From a virus: a stretch of 25,055 bases of DNA. A program made the position numbers and the translations under genes. The notes beneath the pieces are model-generated. The model saw only the letters and a program-made list of their open reading frames with translations. It made no database searches and had not been told where the DNA came from. Below are positions 18,001 through 22,300 of this stretch, one piece after another (positions within the stretch are counted from its first letter, which is position 1; the number at the start of each line of letters is the position of its first letter). The stretch covers positions 1 to 25,055 of the IMG/VR virus record IMGVR_UViG_3300042470_000069. One strand, given 5' to 3'.

Positions 18001-19378
18001 GAGAAACATCTATTGTATAAGTTGGCACACCATTAGCCGCAGTTGCGATCATATCATAGCCAACTATCTTTGTACCGTTTGTTACTCCGGCACCATTCAA
18101 TGTATTACCTATACTGAATGCTCCAGAAATAGTATTATAAACTCTTAGTTCTGTTCCTACTATCTCTGCATCTAATACTGCATTTTCATTGACTCCGGCA
18201 GCGATCCAATCAACATTACCTAATTCATAGATAAAGTATTTCTTACCTACAACCATAGATGTCGCATCACTAGGAATGATGACGTTAGGATCATATGGTA
18301 GTATTCCACCGAAACTTGTTCCGCTAAATGTTAATGTGTTTCCTACTATTAAGTTAGCAGTATCACTTACTGTTAATCTTCCAAGACCATTTATTGCTGT
18401 AGCAGTTATCGTCTTTATACCATTTAATGTTCTATTTTTATCATATATGGTTGTGTCGTAGAATATGCTGACATAACCTGTTTCATTCTGTATGCCAGTG
18501 TTATAGAACATCACTGTTCTACCATTCAATGAAGTCACTCCGTCGATGCTTCCTATATCTGAAAGTCTAGCACCATTGATTTGACTGAATGGTAATGTGC
18601 TGACAACTCCTACAGTGTTATCACCGGGGAAATTATATTCATTTTGTGCATCCTTTTGTGGTACATCAAAAACAACTACACCGTTGTTTGCTCCGTTGTT
18701 AGTGACACCGTATACATCTCTAGTCTGCACATTAGTTTGAGTTGGGTCGTAACCTGTTACGCCTGGAACACCTTGAATCCAAAATTGAGTTTGTTGATTA
18801 ACGTTGAATGTATATCTACCACCACGCAACATTGTTATCGTAGGATTATTTGACCCAGCACCTGCGCCCTCTGCTCTTATGTTATATGCACTAGGTAATG
18901 CTGTTACTTGATAATCATTTGTCGTATATACTGTTGATGCCGCTACCGTTACGGCGGGAGGACCATCTGGTAGCCAGTAATACTGACTATAATTGATGAT
19001 CATGTCTAAATTAGTGAAACTATCCCAACTATAAAATTGGCTCTTAAACAAATCATTATTGTTGTTTGTGATAGCACCTTGTAATTTTAAAGAATCTAAT
19101 ATACCTGGATAACTGATAAAATCATATGCAGTTACTTCATTGTTCTTTAAGAATGCTACGCCCGGTTCTAACTGATAATCTCTGCGAACCTTGTTTGGTT
19201 CTGTTACATAATAATCTTTCGCATCGACACCATAACCAAACTTACTACCAACATAACCTTGTATCGTTTTTGTTACAGGTGGATTTACCAATTGGTCTAA
19301 TGTTGCGGCCAAAAACTGACTATTAGTTTCAGTCTGAAATATGCCCGGTAGAAAATCTAGTGTTCTTATTCTGGTCAT
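1..19378 (-). CDS. Giant modular virion structural protein, gp7 position (3' end beyond window)
   Basis: One minus-strand frame stays open from ATG at 19378 to the left edge, at least 6459 codons; the stop lies outside the window. I read the translation in blocks along its length and found coherent protein throughout. It begins MTRIRTLDFLPGIFQTETNS and soon has NYSQYYWLPDGP, blocks I associate with very large virion proteins next to gp6 in marine T4-like phages (from memory). No signal peptide or membrane segment is visible. It is beta-rich and modular, with repeats described in separate entries. The start is 1 nt after the gp6 stop and has no good Shine-Dalgarno, so translation is probably coupled to gp6. 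The position matches T4 gene 7 (wedge protein, about 1030 residues), but I cannot show homology to gp7. Likely role (inference): peripheral baseplate or fibre-like structure contacting the host surface. The reading frame is near certain; the function is moderate. Confidence 0.9.
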   Translation of the reverse strand, partial: MTRIRTLDFLPGIFQTETNSQFLAATLDQLVNPPVTKTIQGYVGSKFGYGVDAKDYYVTEPNKVRRDYQLEPGVAFLKNNEVTAYDFISYPGILDSLKLQGAITNNNNDLFKSQFYSWDSFTNLDMIINYSQYYWLPDGPPAVTVAASTVYTTNDYQVTALPSAYNIRAEGAGAGSNNPTITMLRGGRYTFNVNQQTQFWIQGVPGVTGYDPTQTNVQTRDVYGVTNNGANNGVVVFDVPQKDAQNEYNFPGDNTVGVVSTLPFSQINGARLSDIGSIDGVTSLNGRTVMFYNTGIQNETGYVSIFYDTTIYDKNRTLNGIKTITATAINGLGRLTVSDTANLIVGNTLTFSGTSFGGILPYDPNVIIPSDATSMVVGKKYFIYELGNVDWIAAGVNENAVLDAEIVGTELRVYNTISGAFSIGNTLNGAGVTNGTKIVGYDMIATAANGVPTYTIDVSQNIPRDTINVYAIQLGKIFTCDSIPSTTGLVVEYEPTIYYITGINPSDNTITISESLNGPTFSPISAASGSMTAFINQGQYEEGFYTEVNDNFYTIIFEGDRDDPTLRLIPAGLIPIEQKITALYGTQYVGLNFFKNLAGYIELIPYISAPLDTLYYQDGTNPNRVGIIKLIENNETNVIDVTNDILGKINYTAKNGVVFTNGLKVQFSGDVIPRSYLDGEYYVQGVGTGIELISVEELVVPEPFTTLTSSPYDILPYDIGPYDDSLNVPETPDYITIARNSINKNAWSRSNRWFHIDVINSTAEYNNNPTIPDVYATPLNKAKRPIIEFYPNLKLFNSGIVGKNNIDFIDTRTTNAFDFVENQQNYYPDVQTYTEYEGTINPNNISVTLSSLLQDQYYQITSLGTTEAETWELLGAESQQDGEFETNEEYIITDLGTTDWVTIGGPGSYSVGTIFTALTPGDGTGNGTALKTLFQATQSGIVNSDSLTAGLEYSIVSLGTTQWQLIGNATVNSGLLVPGNVYFIWDLGVGTDWNVVAGTTGVTYKVGDKITVVSADVGLGSAMPQNFVATGSAFGTGTAVQGSGQILPKTVTTVSIDPDYVTGVFTQGQWINDLILGEESRLPAGTRILSVDTTDPYLLTVYWPLPADIASGTGASFVAATKNNADLLLFPGSRVVFAADENELIRNKIYTVNFNTTGSETYPVITLTETADGDVVDDDMFAVQRGFNNIGKTFYFNGLDYVQAQQKQTVNQAPLFDIFDENGISYGDQVVYNSSTFDGCKLFNYKLGVGINDTILGFPISFSSINNVGDISFEVSLYTQTFDYINNGNSITSTVKNGFVYNYSSRVDYERLIGWQTAVAPSTQYQLFQFDYKANNPVTVLDPGDTFDYTVTVNVPQLNVDDTIWPSLEVYNNNDILTLDTDYTVENTSTSTIITIKLTEDIDTPIQVLILSDKVSQDAYYTIPINLSNNPFNADPATVDIGDIRGHYQSIYDNNPDTTGVMFGPNNYRDLGNLVPWGNRIIQNSASLVLPGALLRNPRNNLYDALMYNSREYIKFKTLLIDTVDKISYQQKYDPAMLLDEAIDVITSVKSQEQPFFWSDMIPNKAPYISNTYNFANQSETSVFPLSKIYDFSTANYDGVLVYSQRRIQGIIVTKQLIKNIEYIVSTDSPSVTVTKFLESGDKIIIKEYNQTYGSYIPNTPTKLGLYPLYEPKVLLDTTYQEPTYFIQGHDGSYNKLYGDYNEVIGLPVDFRDQALLEFETRVYNNIKLSNTLPVDLAEIVPGYFRDSSLTYFEWTDIYSRNFLDWAGQNRLNYKTQLYRSTDPYTYNYREQSTFKLDGSQILQGYWRGIYEYVYDTSTPNLTPWAMIGYANKPTWWEGRYGAAPYTSDNLILWTDLQDGIDYNNGDPIVRPLYQRPGLLDIIPVDDQGNLKEPLDTVIANYNQLSFQRDWRVGDDAPVEYSYRKSSTYPFDLMRLEALLKPAIFYNLGADIDNYKYNVEFNQFLVNGRTHLVPSEIEIYGNGVAKTSYLNWIVDYQKQLGVDATQNITDLLNNLDVRLVYRLAGFSDKSLLKFFVEKGTPESRNSSLLIPDESYQVILYENQPMTKLVYSGVVVQSVAEGFAVFGNSQTTAYFKTLKPITNGQRSRITVQDVSIQVADRYTAQEEIVPYGTVFYTYQEVSQFLLNYGAWLEENGAVFDDQIQNIQVSWRQMVAEFLYWAQTGWTQGSILTLNPAALQLTINKESQVVQPLTYANNNFILNNNLYPIQNKDLNIFRDGTLFSVKPLNEGDAVAYGQFNLSNIEHGIVFQNETLFNDTIYNLISGLKQNRIYLRGTKSGEWNGTLFASGFIYNQDNIEQWSPDLKYTKGAIVKYKNKFFTALQIVQPGKKFKEEEWKQTDYDEIQKGLLPNSSTRSYESALYYNTNTANLEKDADLLSFSLIGFRPREYMASADLTDITQVNIYKNLIKEKGTLNAVKAFKGANLPQGGIDYDIYENWGILQGTFGGTLNDNFIQFRLNENNLTANPSIVGITNGNDVEGAQQLVPLYSLFNYNRPINNPNILPLLEDNINYEVYPDAGYVNINDVKVSAYFFNNLPTGVDKNREIVPINNIYVGDYIWLADYRASWQILTPTSIGQVILVRNNLNNTCTVTFDKDHNLSQFDIFSIINFDSAVNGYYVVTNVVNTRQVLVTLSLPNGTKAITGFGIGLQFQTQRVAQPGNIQSLPLLDFEFVKNTVWVDENTNGDWAVYRKNINYSYEKEFNKQNSEKFGSAVAYSPLSDYLFSDPNLGEVYRYQYDVTDGDYQLDETLTGDVSFGTTIVHEQNIYVISQPENTPKVFLYTVNNTKVSDNIILYQEIDATDIDPSITNFGKATALSGDLNWLFISDFDEDISSARNNVHVYRRTNVETDAGSFVVGKTYQITSIGDTDFEEVGAVTNAIGIYFIATGIGSGTGTAKSVDYEYLTTIASGSTAIDKFGHSLSTNYYGTTLVVGAPNQDHLATNNGRSYIYDRLVQNYQIQQEYVVGDTVDFTLIWAPTVGQPLTVTKNGILIDSTDYSFTGTTFSYLGNFTIGDILTVSGNEFVLVQELSNANNPRNGSQFGFSVDNNTQGTEILVGTPFYLSTANQEGAAFRYTYGGARFGIIAGTTNTNVTASRSILVNGYLVNISVGDSTQAATNINNANIINVQASSVNGKLIISLINFDLASANQELLLSADLTTLSELGIDLYTQTQIVQNPHSTGPSQFGTVVKFNDQNSVAISAPSGTRYTLTSFDFVDDANYQNDTIFDNNSTQFIDTFNNAGAVYTFEYLGNYNESLQNIGNYTYAQSVNAQNLVYGSQPRYGSAIDWSDDKIVIGSPDYRPEDIDGQVVIYVNNTGEKNWSVLRHANPVVDIERIYNIQMFDGETNNTLSNLDYIDPLQGKLLGAVQQNIDVISNIDPANYNNVNSPQGMIWGEAQTGSIWFDTSNIKYINYHQNDNSYNARYWGTLFPGSDVAVCTWVASNVLPSSYQGPGVPRDITNYTVQTVLNSSNTITPVYYFWVRNYGIVSPGKSLADINIAAYINSPVSSGISYLTPINSDAVALYNTKQFLNANSTVLQIGFSTGQQDNPAHQSFTLIRTDYADDFLPGVPGTRGYVTPQSLYDRLLDSLSGVDETGAVVPNPFLPKAVQSGVLARPRQSFFYNRYLAIKNYLQFANTIMKLFPISEIRSFNFLNTSGTYYDTSNYWEYINWWAPGYDNNTKSVTQVPIYADLSALEFASGTIVTVAQNGYGATETYRYDGDGVWTRIGLQNGTIRFKDELFDYNAAGFGFGGTFYDTDSYDVYPSEETRWIMRALNEQIYTNELLIYRNKSLILLFEYIQEETDENQNYLPWLNKTSLVDVAHKIRELKPLQNFVSDNELFLEGYVNETKPYHVVIKEFLFDYTGGDVYPGTLTDFDLPATYDTTIDRFVSPELVYNNADTEYEFLPDDPIWQTEKYKEWFDNHGVSLSGQDNYQIATLESYLTITSQNIIVDNPQGFPINGTFTIGSEKISYATVDRATGIITGLTRGVDGTTIVDHLPGELIYMNLPGVLLLDGGRGYANPPRVIAVIDTTVYPEPRQEAVLEAVMSLDSVVGINIIDPGQGYAVLPEIVIDPADTFTFSSGNVNTVTNTIELYAPALTTGDLVRYVAGTENIGGLADRQYYYVNVLDSSPTTIAALYTTYADALNDNTRVRLLSQGTGSQSFEYGARATPITSSYPVRENNITLRFDRTTYDTQVTDWAPNTFYGGEFVSYLLEASSSSVSLASVQPDINTILSSAEGTAFPLVNVTNDRQVDWSSFERTVSAIVSNNELILSYTSSGTDEYPSGSTIGFYVGMPVKFEGDTGSEIVEGTTYYINEIIGLDTFKISTTESGSALSLAPIPSADFKMYTAKVIDTAVLTSIYSGYRNVTNTYSGTNSVRVALTDIGTGGTNGFYTNLPVYFTTGGGMFGTNAMFYVVSVLGSEEFTLRDAFSSEPAVVRVYQTNLANQIIVENTNGLEVGDPVVFDSIAINGEPSDTFGNIDKQTIYYIKTIGINVITISTTVGGPTFSTGVVAPADDTYCFITSQANVLTLTTRSGNATMVVGVPISPGQVDGQAFTFYPSSQNYADVTTPDLVYGNLLEKTIVQTLAPYNQIAYKQNNSGLYIDIPFTVESNIGGLVTGKTYYAYDLTNVLIDCQSTAGTLLTYDASFLGTTMTVTNASGTGILYPGSLVTGSNVQPNTYIVSYISGSGGNGTYEVSTTYFVPVVTTGCTTTNGIITVDTDFDTNMMYVGMPIVFTEQSLGGTLLDYTYYVRHIINSTQFTIAAVENESSVTLTTASGNMLGTGSPVMKSYLPVGELVSGDDYEIKFIGTTVFSSLGATYLVSGNAVTVGKYYIIKDLGSNTNAFWRTVTGDPTLVVSSEDILYAKNPGTLGINDGTAYQTDFTCNSNPQTGTGQATVVLTNDSGSVTWNQEITQDPTFDIGYVLGGYNVIINDGGTGFTQNNTITIPGDALGGTTPDNDLTLTVSRINPIIAGTYSWSLPLQSDGAITKVISSGTPTGTITTYFLKVTGANTFKVYSDPLMQVPVSGVNFPYQGFTQTSITNVSSTVITLDDATGFAVNDPIVFNDLDSGITLTVGQTYYVLSVAGNNITVAINPGDTAVNAGSGVSGTATKPGSFMLLPEPLIFTPSIVKYNNRVWACTLSNNDSEFVFGKWEELRSDDRRLNALDRAKGYYAPTVNMPGMDLTQLFTGLTYPNTTYKGNMFQPDQQYPVDTQLVDLPFDPTQVSIPAIEWDGTNYIAPANLPNYAAVIADLEVQDDWLLSKLANQTLSLTDITRGDGIYVMSSRNSPTPLFSSADKSIWSVNGYLVPIGTPVDSIDFFKQRLIASGLQLNAVSYENDRYFAVGTKNIIVSDDASLWFEIFVLPQNPGITRQLFDISYVETTQFHGYIAVGANQTEPLILKSMDVREGNYNQTVWTRITGLSNRSLKGVTSGFDTIYTVGTNGGVLSSTNGTIWLQTQQGTTNYNAVEFADNTLVLVGDGGVVRVSTDGTTFTVKATGTIENLNNVIYVEDRGQWTIVGDNNTVLQTLDITAPVVIWDTTQVFSTPEPEYIVQGDPFQAGYGPEELVPGIVSDQLTMIVNTRAGTNWSATEYAHVGYNVVSIELEEDASNEYSFSEVVQTPAYISVFLLTDELSVTLYETTDYTIDWVTKVVTLNSALSTGEKLRIDVYEVGNGDQLIKSSTENEPIEINAVTGFDEINLDCNYTTLGYNGGGIVQPDSYPISVTAFDTESGTDFITVDDVSNFTLNEEVYFAGDVFGGVAINTPYYIKSINTVRNTITVSDTLVSGIAGPILPLSTDAGQMSVILERASGQFWTEPAVFYNGTKLVSGLTNYVIATNAATHALTTFSTVGLIVDQPIVFSDTIFGSIIPHVTYYVYQIVSATEFRIRNGAGDPIYLTSASGSAIFITNDYAATLAANQVNAKIIFAGSYDKTVDYISYSFFGPTEPQQYGFTLPQTQTFLGQGSVGPYTLDNYLGGSNPTNAIVEVNGLRIDPSEYNIYFANDTLVFVSMAPTPTDTIAVTTFNDTQRQYLFTTEYTGIQVSPISYVNNVTIPVTVTTTIPHGLLIDDIIRIDGVSGSTQLNNQKFIINVTSATEFELYEYAPGVTDYTASEAVTNVNTYTGSGYVWLADSYILENKYATQSDYNNVTEQWVMTVDEVDGLVSETPVYFTEDGVELGDPTSIPQIIAGQKYYIKDINEFDNEFSISDTQGGTAKTLSIAGPVNVRVTQWEQTNVDRLWVTVNGYRVSSNNLRLNDANEVSILTEVLPGDTVVITSMMPSASPDAQTYIQTVDKTGEGSVYRANTETRTWMTENIGEYMDRIQVDDVRKLTNSTTQTNTTPVAVFGNHEIGLIANRFDILQVRVYNNNPARLGYIDEDYITVRVSGLGPFVLIQSGDWIQAGDILTITTLEGKTIYVNGEYMTILNVDEENNII
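2690..3480 (-). repeat. BNR/Asp-box-like repeats, probable second beta-propeller (about residues 5300-5563)
   Basis: Four or five repeats end in an S-x-(D/N)-x-x-x-W/F Asp-box: SSADKSIW, VSDDASLWFEI, SSTNGTIWLQ and VSTDGTTFTV, with LKSMDVREG as a weak one. Each is preceded by a strand with VG or MS before it (FAVGTKNIIVS, YTVGTNGGVLSS, LVGDGGVVRVS), and NAVSYENDRY or NAVEFADNTL leads into the next repeat. This is the texture of sialidase, YCF48-like or tail-associated propellers. No sialidase catalytic set (Arg triad, Tyr/Glu pair) can be claimed. A binding or scaffold role is inferred. Confidence 0.6.
3780..3940 (-). other. Aromatic VKY..W motif, possible second CBM-like module
   Basis: The frame reads PSIVKYNNRVWACTLSNNDS, then EFVFGKWEELRSDDRRLNAL and DRAKGYYAPT. 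The spacing V-x-Y-x-x-x-x-(W)-A...F..W-E resembles the second half of the CBM5/12-like motif at 12312-12430, but the first Trp is missing. It is followed directly by a charged DRRLNALDRAKGYY segment. It could be a degenerate sugar-binding module or an unrelated structural domain. Confidence 0.4.
4740..4890 (-). repeat. Two degenerate SLGTTD-type modules
   Basis: The frame reads SGDDYEIKFIGTTVFSSLGA, then TVGKYYIIKDLGSNTNAFWR. Both keep the Y-x-I..(I/L)G core of the family, and the second keeps a Trp. Both lack the GTGTA tail. They lie between copies of the VF..YY repeat, so the two families are intermixed in this part of the protein. Confidence 0.45.
7090..7500 (-). repeat. GLTRG module plus paired GxGY..P repeats (about residues 3960-4097)
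   Basis: The first part reads GSEKISYATVDRATGIITGL, then TRGVDGTTIVDHLPGELIYM. This is a small beta-module with an RG..GT....H..G ending, which I recognise from phage structural proteins. It is followed by two related units, LLDGGRGYANPPRVIAV and IIDPGQGYAVLPEIVID, in which a GxGY turn precedes a proline and a short beta-strand. A third, diverged relative (INDGGTGFTQNNTITIPGD) occurs near 4440-4560. Confidence 0.5.
7680..8470 (-). other. Conserved alpha-helical block (about residues 3637-3900)
   Basis: This block has a helical texture unlike its beta-rich surroundings: NRYLAIKNYLQFANTIMKLF, ETRWIMRALNEQIYTNELLI, SLILLFEYIQEETDENQNYL, PWLNKTSLVDVAHKIRELKP and LEGYVNETKPYHVVIKEFLF. The second half (PWLNKTS to KPYHVVIKEF) is dense in charged and aromatic residues with few small ones. 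That suggests a strongly constrained interface, perhaps with another baseplate protein. The function is not recognised. Confidence 0.5.
9775..10040 (-). other. Inserted domain resembling a flagellar hook IN motif, between propeller repeats 5 and 6
   Basis: The frame reads ASRSILVNGYLVNISVGDST, then AATNINNANIINVQASSVNG, KLIISL and LSELGIDL. The order I-x-VNG-x-x-(V/I), GD(S/T), an IN helix, V-x-AS-x-NGKL-x-I and a closing LGI is that of the flagellin/hook IN motif, also found as an insert in phage tail proteins. It sits in the loop between FG-GAP repeats 5 and 6. The assignment rests on pattern only. Confidence 0.45.
10630..10768 (-). repeat. SLGTTD-type module inserted between propeller repeats 3 and 4
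   Basis: The frame reads VGKTYQITSIGDTDFEEVGA, then IGIYFIATGIGSGTGTAKS. This is a full-length unit of the family clustered at 16225-16830, including the GTGTA tail. It falls exactly between the end strand of FG-GAP repeat 3 (HVYRR) and the lead-in to repeat 4 (YEYLTTIASGS). Confidence 0.65.
12312..12430 (-). other. CBM5/12-like carbohydrate-binding motif (about residues 2317-2356)
   Basis: The frame reads EQWSPDLKYTKGAIVKYKNK, then FFTALQIVQPGKKFKEEEWK. This is the W....Y..G..V.Y....F.A......P......W spacing of the small chitin-binding-like (CBM5/12) module found in chitinases and many phage tail proteins. The aromatic residues that line the sugar site in that family (first Trp, Tyr, and last Trp) are present. 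Binding to a cell-surface polysaccharide is an inference. A structural use of the same fold without sugar binding is equally possible. Confidence 0.55.
13300..15010 (-). other. Aromatic-rich central core (about residues 1457-2027)
   Basis: This non-repetitive region is rich in Trp, Tyr and Phe. It includes WGNRIIQNSASLVLPG, QGHDGSYNKLYGDYN, YFRDSSLTYFEWTDIYSRNF, LQGYWRGIYEYVYD and PWAMIGYANKPTWWEGRYGA. It lacks the Gly/Ser/Thr repeat texture of its flanks and looks like a compact globular domain. A beta-strand hairpin unit (NIEYIVSTDSPSVTVTKFLE then GDKIIIKEY) near 14400-14560 resembles the GD-x-I-x-V turn seen in tail-fibre repeats. No catalytic motif is evident, and I do not assign a fold. 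Confidence 0.5.
16225..16830 (-). repeat. Cluster of SLGTTD-type modules (about residues 850-1052)
   Basis: Four successive units share the plan Y-x-I-x-(S/D)-LGTT-x-W-x-x-(I/L)G, a loop, F-x-A, and GTG-x-GTA. Visible cores are YYQITSLGTTEAETWELLG, EYIITDLGTTDWVTIGG with FTALTPGDGTGNGTA, EYSIVSLGTTQWQLIG, and YFIWDLGVGTDWNVVAG followed by FVATGSAFGTGTAVQ. Units are about 40 residues and are separated by short linkers. The module is known to me from large phage structural proteins; its function is not known to me. A small beta-domain used as a spacer or surface decoration is an inference. Confidence 0.65.
17800..17940 (-). repeat. N-terminal outlying copy of the YY..TIS repeat
   Basis: Translation gives GLVVEYEPTIYYITGINPSD followed by TITISESLNGP and a Gly-Ser tail ending GSMTAF. 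This is the same plan as the repeat family clustered at 665-6480 (an IYYI strand, a turn, an F/T-I-S strand, then a short Gly/Ser hairpin). It lies about 3800 residues away from that cluster. The wide separation suggests the unit has been copied and moved within the gene. Confidence 0.5.
18178..18246 (-). repeat. SLGTTD-type module, degenerate copy 1
   Basis: The frame reads KKYFIYELGNVDWIAAGVNE. It matches the pattern of the modules at 16225-16830: Y-x-I, then LG, a short polar run, W, and a small-residue loop. The usual GTGTA tail is missing, so this is a shortened or diverged unit. Confidence 0.45.
18860..19378 (-). other. Conserved N-terminal block of the giant protein (about residues 1-173)
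   Basis: This block contains LPGIFQTETNSQFLAATLDQ, then GYVGSKFGYGVDAKDYY, QLEPGVAF, a segment about a pale helical stretch (YDFISYPGILDSLKLQG), and NYSQYYWLPDGP near residue 135. It is non-repetitive, unlike most of the rest of the protein. This suggests it is the attachment end that docks on the gp6/gp25 wedge. The docking role is an inference from its position and conservation. I recall similar N-termini in giant structural proteins of T4-like marine phages but cannot verify this here. Confidence 0.6.
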
Positions 19379-19379
19379 C

Positions 19380-22300
19380 TTATGCTACTTGTAATTGATC
19401 AGGTGTCAACGCTGATATAACTAAAATACTATCAGCCACTGCCGCGTTAACGAAAATTTCAAATGGTCTGCATTTGATCTCATATAGAGTCCCAAATGGT
19501 TGTGTTGGATCGTTTGGTACTAATACTGCGGAACTGATTAATTCTCCGCATTCATTATGTAGATATGCGCTTAATTCTGAAAAGAAGAATGTGTCACCGA
19601 AATTCCAATTATTGATATCGAAATAGTTATTCATAGCAGTCAATACTGCACTTCGTATCTCGCTATCGCTTGCGGTTGTATCACTTGTTTTAATCACTTT
19701 GATAGTACCTTGTAATGCTGGTGAAGCCTTAGGTCCAAACAACGGTTTGAACACTACGCTATTTAACACCACACTATCACTCAACATTTTGTAATCTTGA
19801 ATCTGACCATATGCCGCAGACAACTCATTGATAGTAGGTCTGCTTGGCTCTAACACTCTGTCAGTAGTATCTTGTATATAATTCTGATATTGAGTGTAGT
19901 ATGCTTGTGTCACTACATACAAATCAATGATGTTTGTAGTTGCCGGATCTATGCGGGTAGTGTTGTTGCTATTATGGCGATACTGATAACTTAAACCTTG
20001 ACGCCCCGGTTTAACACTATATTTTGTTTGCTCTACTAATACATAACTTGCTTGTGTCACAGTCACATCTTGTACTGTTTTGTAAAATTTATTATCTGTG
20101 TATGCATAGAACAATTGTCCTACTGGATAATCATATTTCACAACTTCAATTTGACTCTTTAATGCATAAGAATAAATCACATCTGTGCTTGGTAACAACT
20201 GTAGTCTGGATAGATTTATAGCGTCTTCTACTAACTCAAAGAACGCATATTTACCAATGTTTGCGCTACCCGGAGTCACTCCGGTTATCTCTTGGAAGAA
20301 GTCAGGATTTACTACAAGCACTCTGTTATTAACATCTGAACTTGCTACTTCAACTTCAAAATCATTTACATAACCATCACTTTGTACAGTTTGTCCTATG
20401 ATATTAACTTTTGTATCTTTACCAATAGCACTAGTAGAGTTAGGTTGTGTGTTAACACCTAACATGTTAATGTAATCTTGTAATATCTTGCCACTGAAAG
20501 GATCATATACCAATTCATTTAATGCATATGTGAATCGTGTTTCATCTACGCTGCCGAAATAATAACGGTTTGATCTCAATAATATAGACCATTTGTTCTC
20601 CGCAATATTAGTAAACTTAACAAACCAATTTGGATATGCGCTTCCTAAGATCGACCAGCGTTCTTGGTTGATCGGTACACTGTTAGTGAATACTAATGTA
20701 AAATCTCTCTGTAATTCAATTTGTAGTATAGCCTGTTGTATAATAGTTACCGACAATGAATTAGTGAATGATGGAATCACTGTAGTTAATATTGCTCCAT
20801 TAGGAACATAACCATTTAATGTTACAGGGCCTACACCATTGCTGAAATTGCCTTGACCTGTATTGCTGCCGTCTCCTACAACATTCAATACTGTAGTCCA
20901 TATAAATGTACTATCTGCTGTGCTAGCAATACCTGGCACTAATCTATTATTTTTATCAAAATAATATCCTGCCGGTGCTATGAATTTTATCAACGCACCT
21001 TTAGTGACGTACAATAGATTATTAGAAGCAAGAGTTCCTATCATGATAGGAGTCTGTATGGTATTATCTAAGATATAGAAATATCCATTCTCATTATCAC
21101 CGTTAACATTACTTGTATTCCAATATACAGTTCCAGTACCTGACGATTCACTTATGTCAAATCTTTTGTAATGGTCGTTTGTAGGGTTTCCAGTAGCGTT
21201 GAGATAATATTGAACTGCTCTATTTTCTGCTAACGCACCGGATAATGTATCTGTCAAGAAAGCGATTATGCTACTTGCATTAGTGACGTTTAATTCTAGG
21301 TATGCATTGCTATCATCTATCCATAATCCACCATCATTACCTATGCTATTAGTGCTTGAGTATTTTCCGGTAGGATCTAGTAAGTCAAGATTTTTTGATA
21401 CACCAATCGAACTGCGATTGATTGCTTTTGATTTAATGATTGAACTGTATAATGTATATGGGAAGTTGTTATAGTCTTCACCATTAACCATACGATTTTG
21501 TGTATAGTAACGTGTTGGTGCACGTTGCTTGATACTTGGTAAACTTTCACGTGCCTGAGCATTGCTTACTGGCTGTGATAATTGCAAGCCAACTGTTAAT
21601 GTTTCTGCACGACCTTCACGGCTGATATATGTGAATGCAACGCTGATGCCTTGCATTTCTATCTGATCGATAGTATATGTCAAGCCATTGCTTGCGCGTA
21701 CATAAGCACGGAATGTGCCGACTGGTATATTGCTAAACACGCCATCACCGAAAATATAAGTTACTTGGTCATTGAAACGTGAGTTTACGCTGAAAATACT
21801 TTTCTTGCTAGTCTCTGTTTGTAGGTAAGCATCAGCATAGATGTTATCTACTTTTTCCCATAAAATTCTAGTGTTGTTATTATCATTTAATTGATACAAC
21901 CATGTGTCTGTGTTGTTGACACCTTGAATATTGATGTCTACTGCTTGGTTAGCGATCTGTTGTTCTAACACGAAATCATAGTTGTTCAATATACCTTGCT
22001 TGAAGTAAAAGAAATATCCTGTATTTGCGCTAGCAAATCCAAGTCTATCATTTCTATAAAGCATATTGAAACGTCCTGTTGGTGCAGGCGGTATCTCATA
22101 TAGATAATCTTCATCAACGCTAGTAACGCTGACTAGTTCGAAATCCATTGTTTGTCCATCGATAGTGCTAGTGAAAGGTACTATCGGTAATGTATTCTGC
22201 GGTATCTGCAAACTATATTCTGCTGTGTTCACACCTAATATGTCGCTGACGTTTCCAGGACGTCCTATCCTTTGTGTGCTTACTAATGCGGCATTGATGA

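Noticed and set aside
1-19378. Reading the left 19 kb as non-coding because no short minus-strand genes end there
   Set aside because: Translating the frame that starts at 19378 gives continuous protein with repeat families and conserved blocks in every section sampled. The lack of ends simply reflects one huge open gene.
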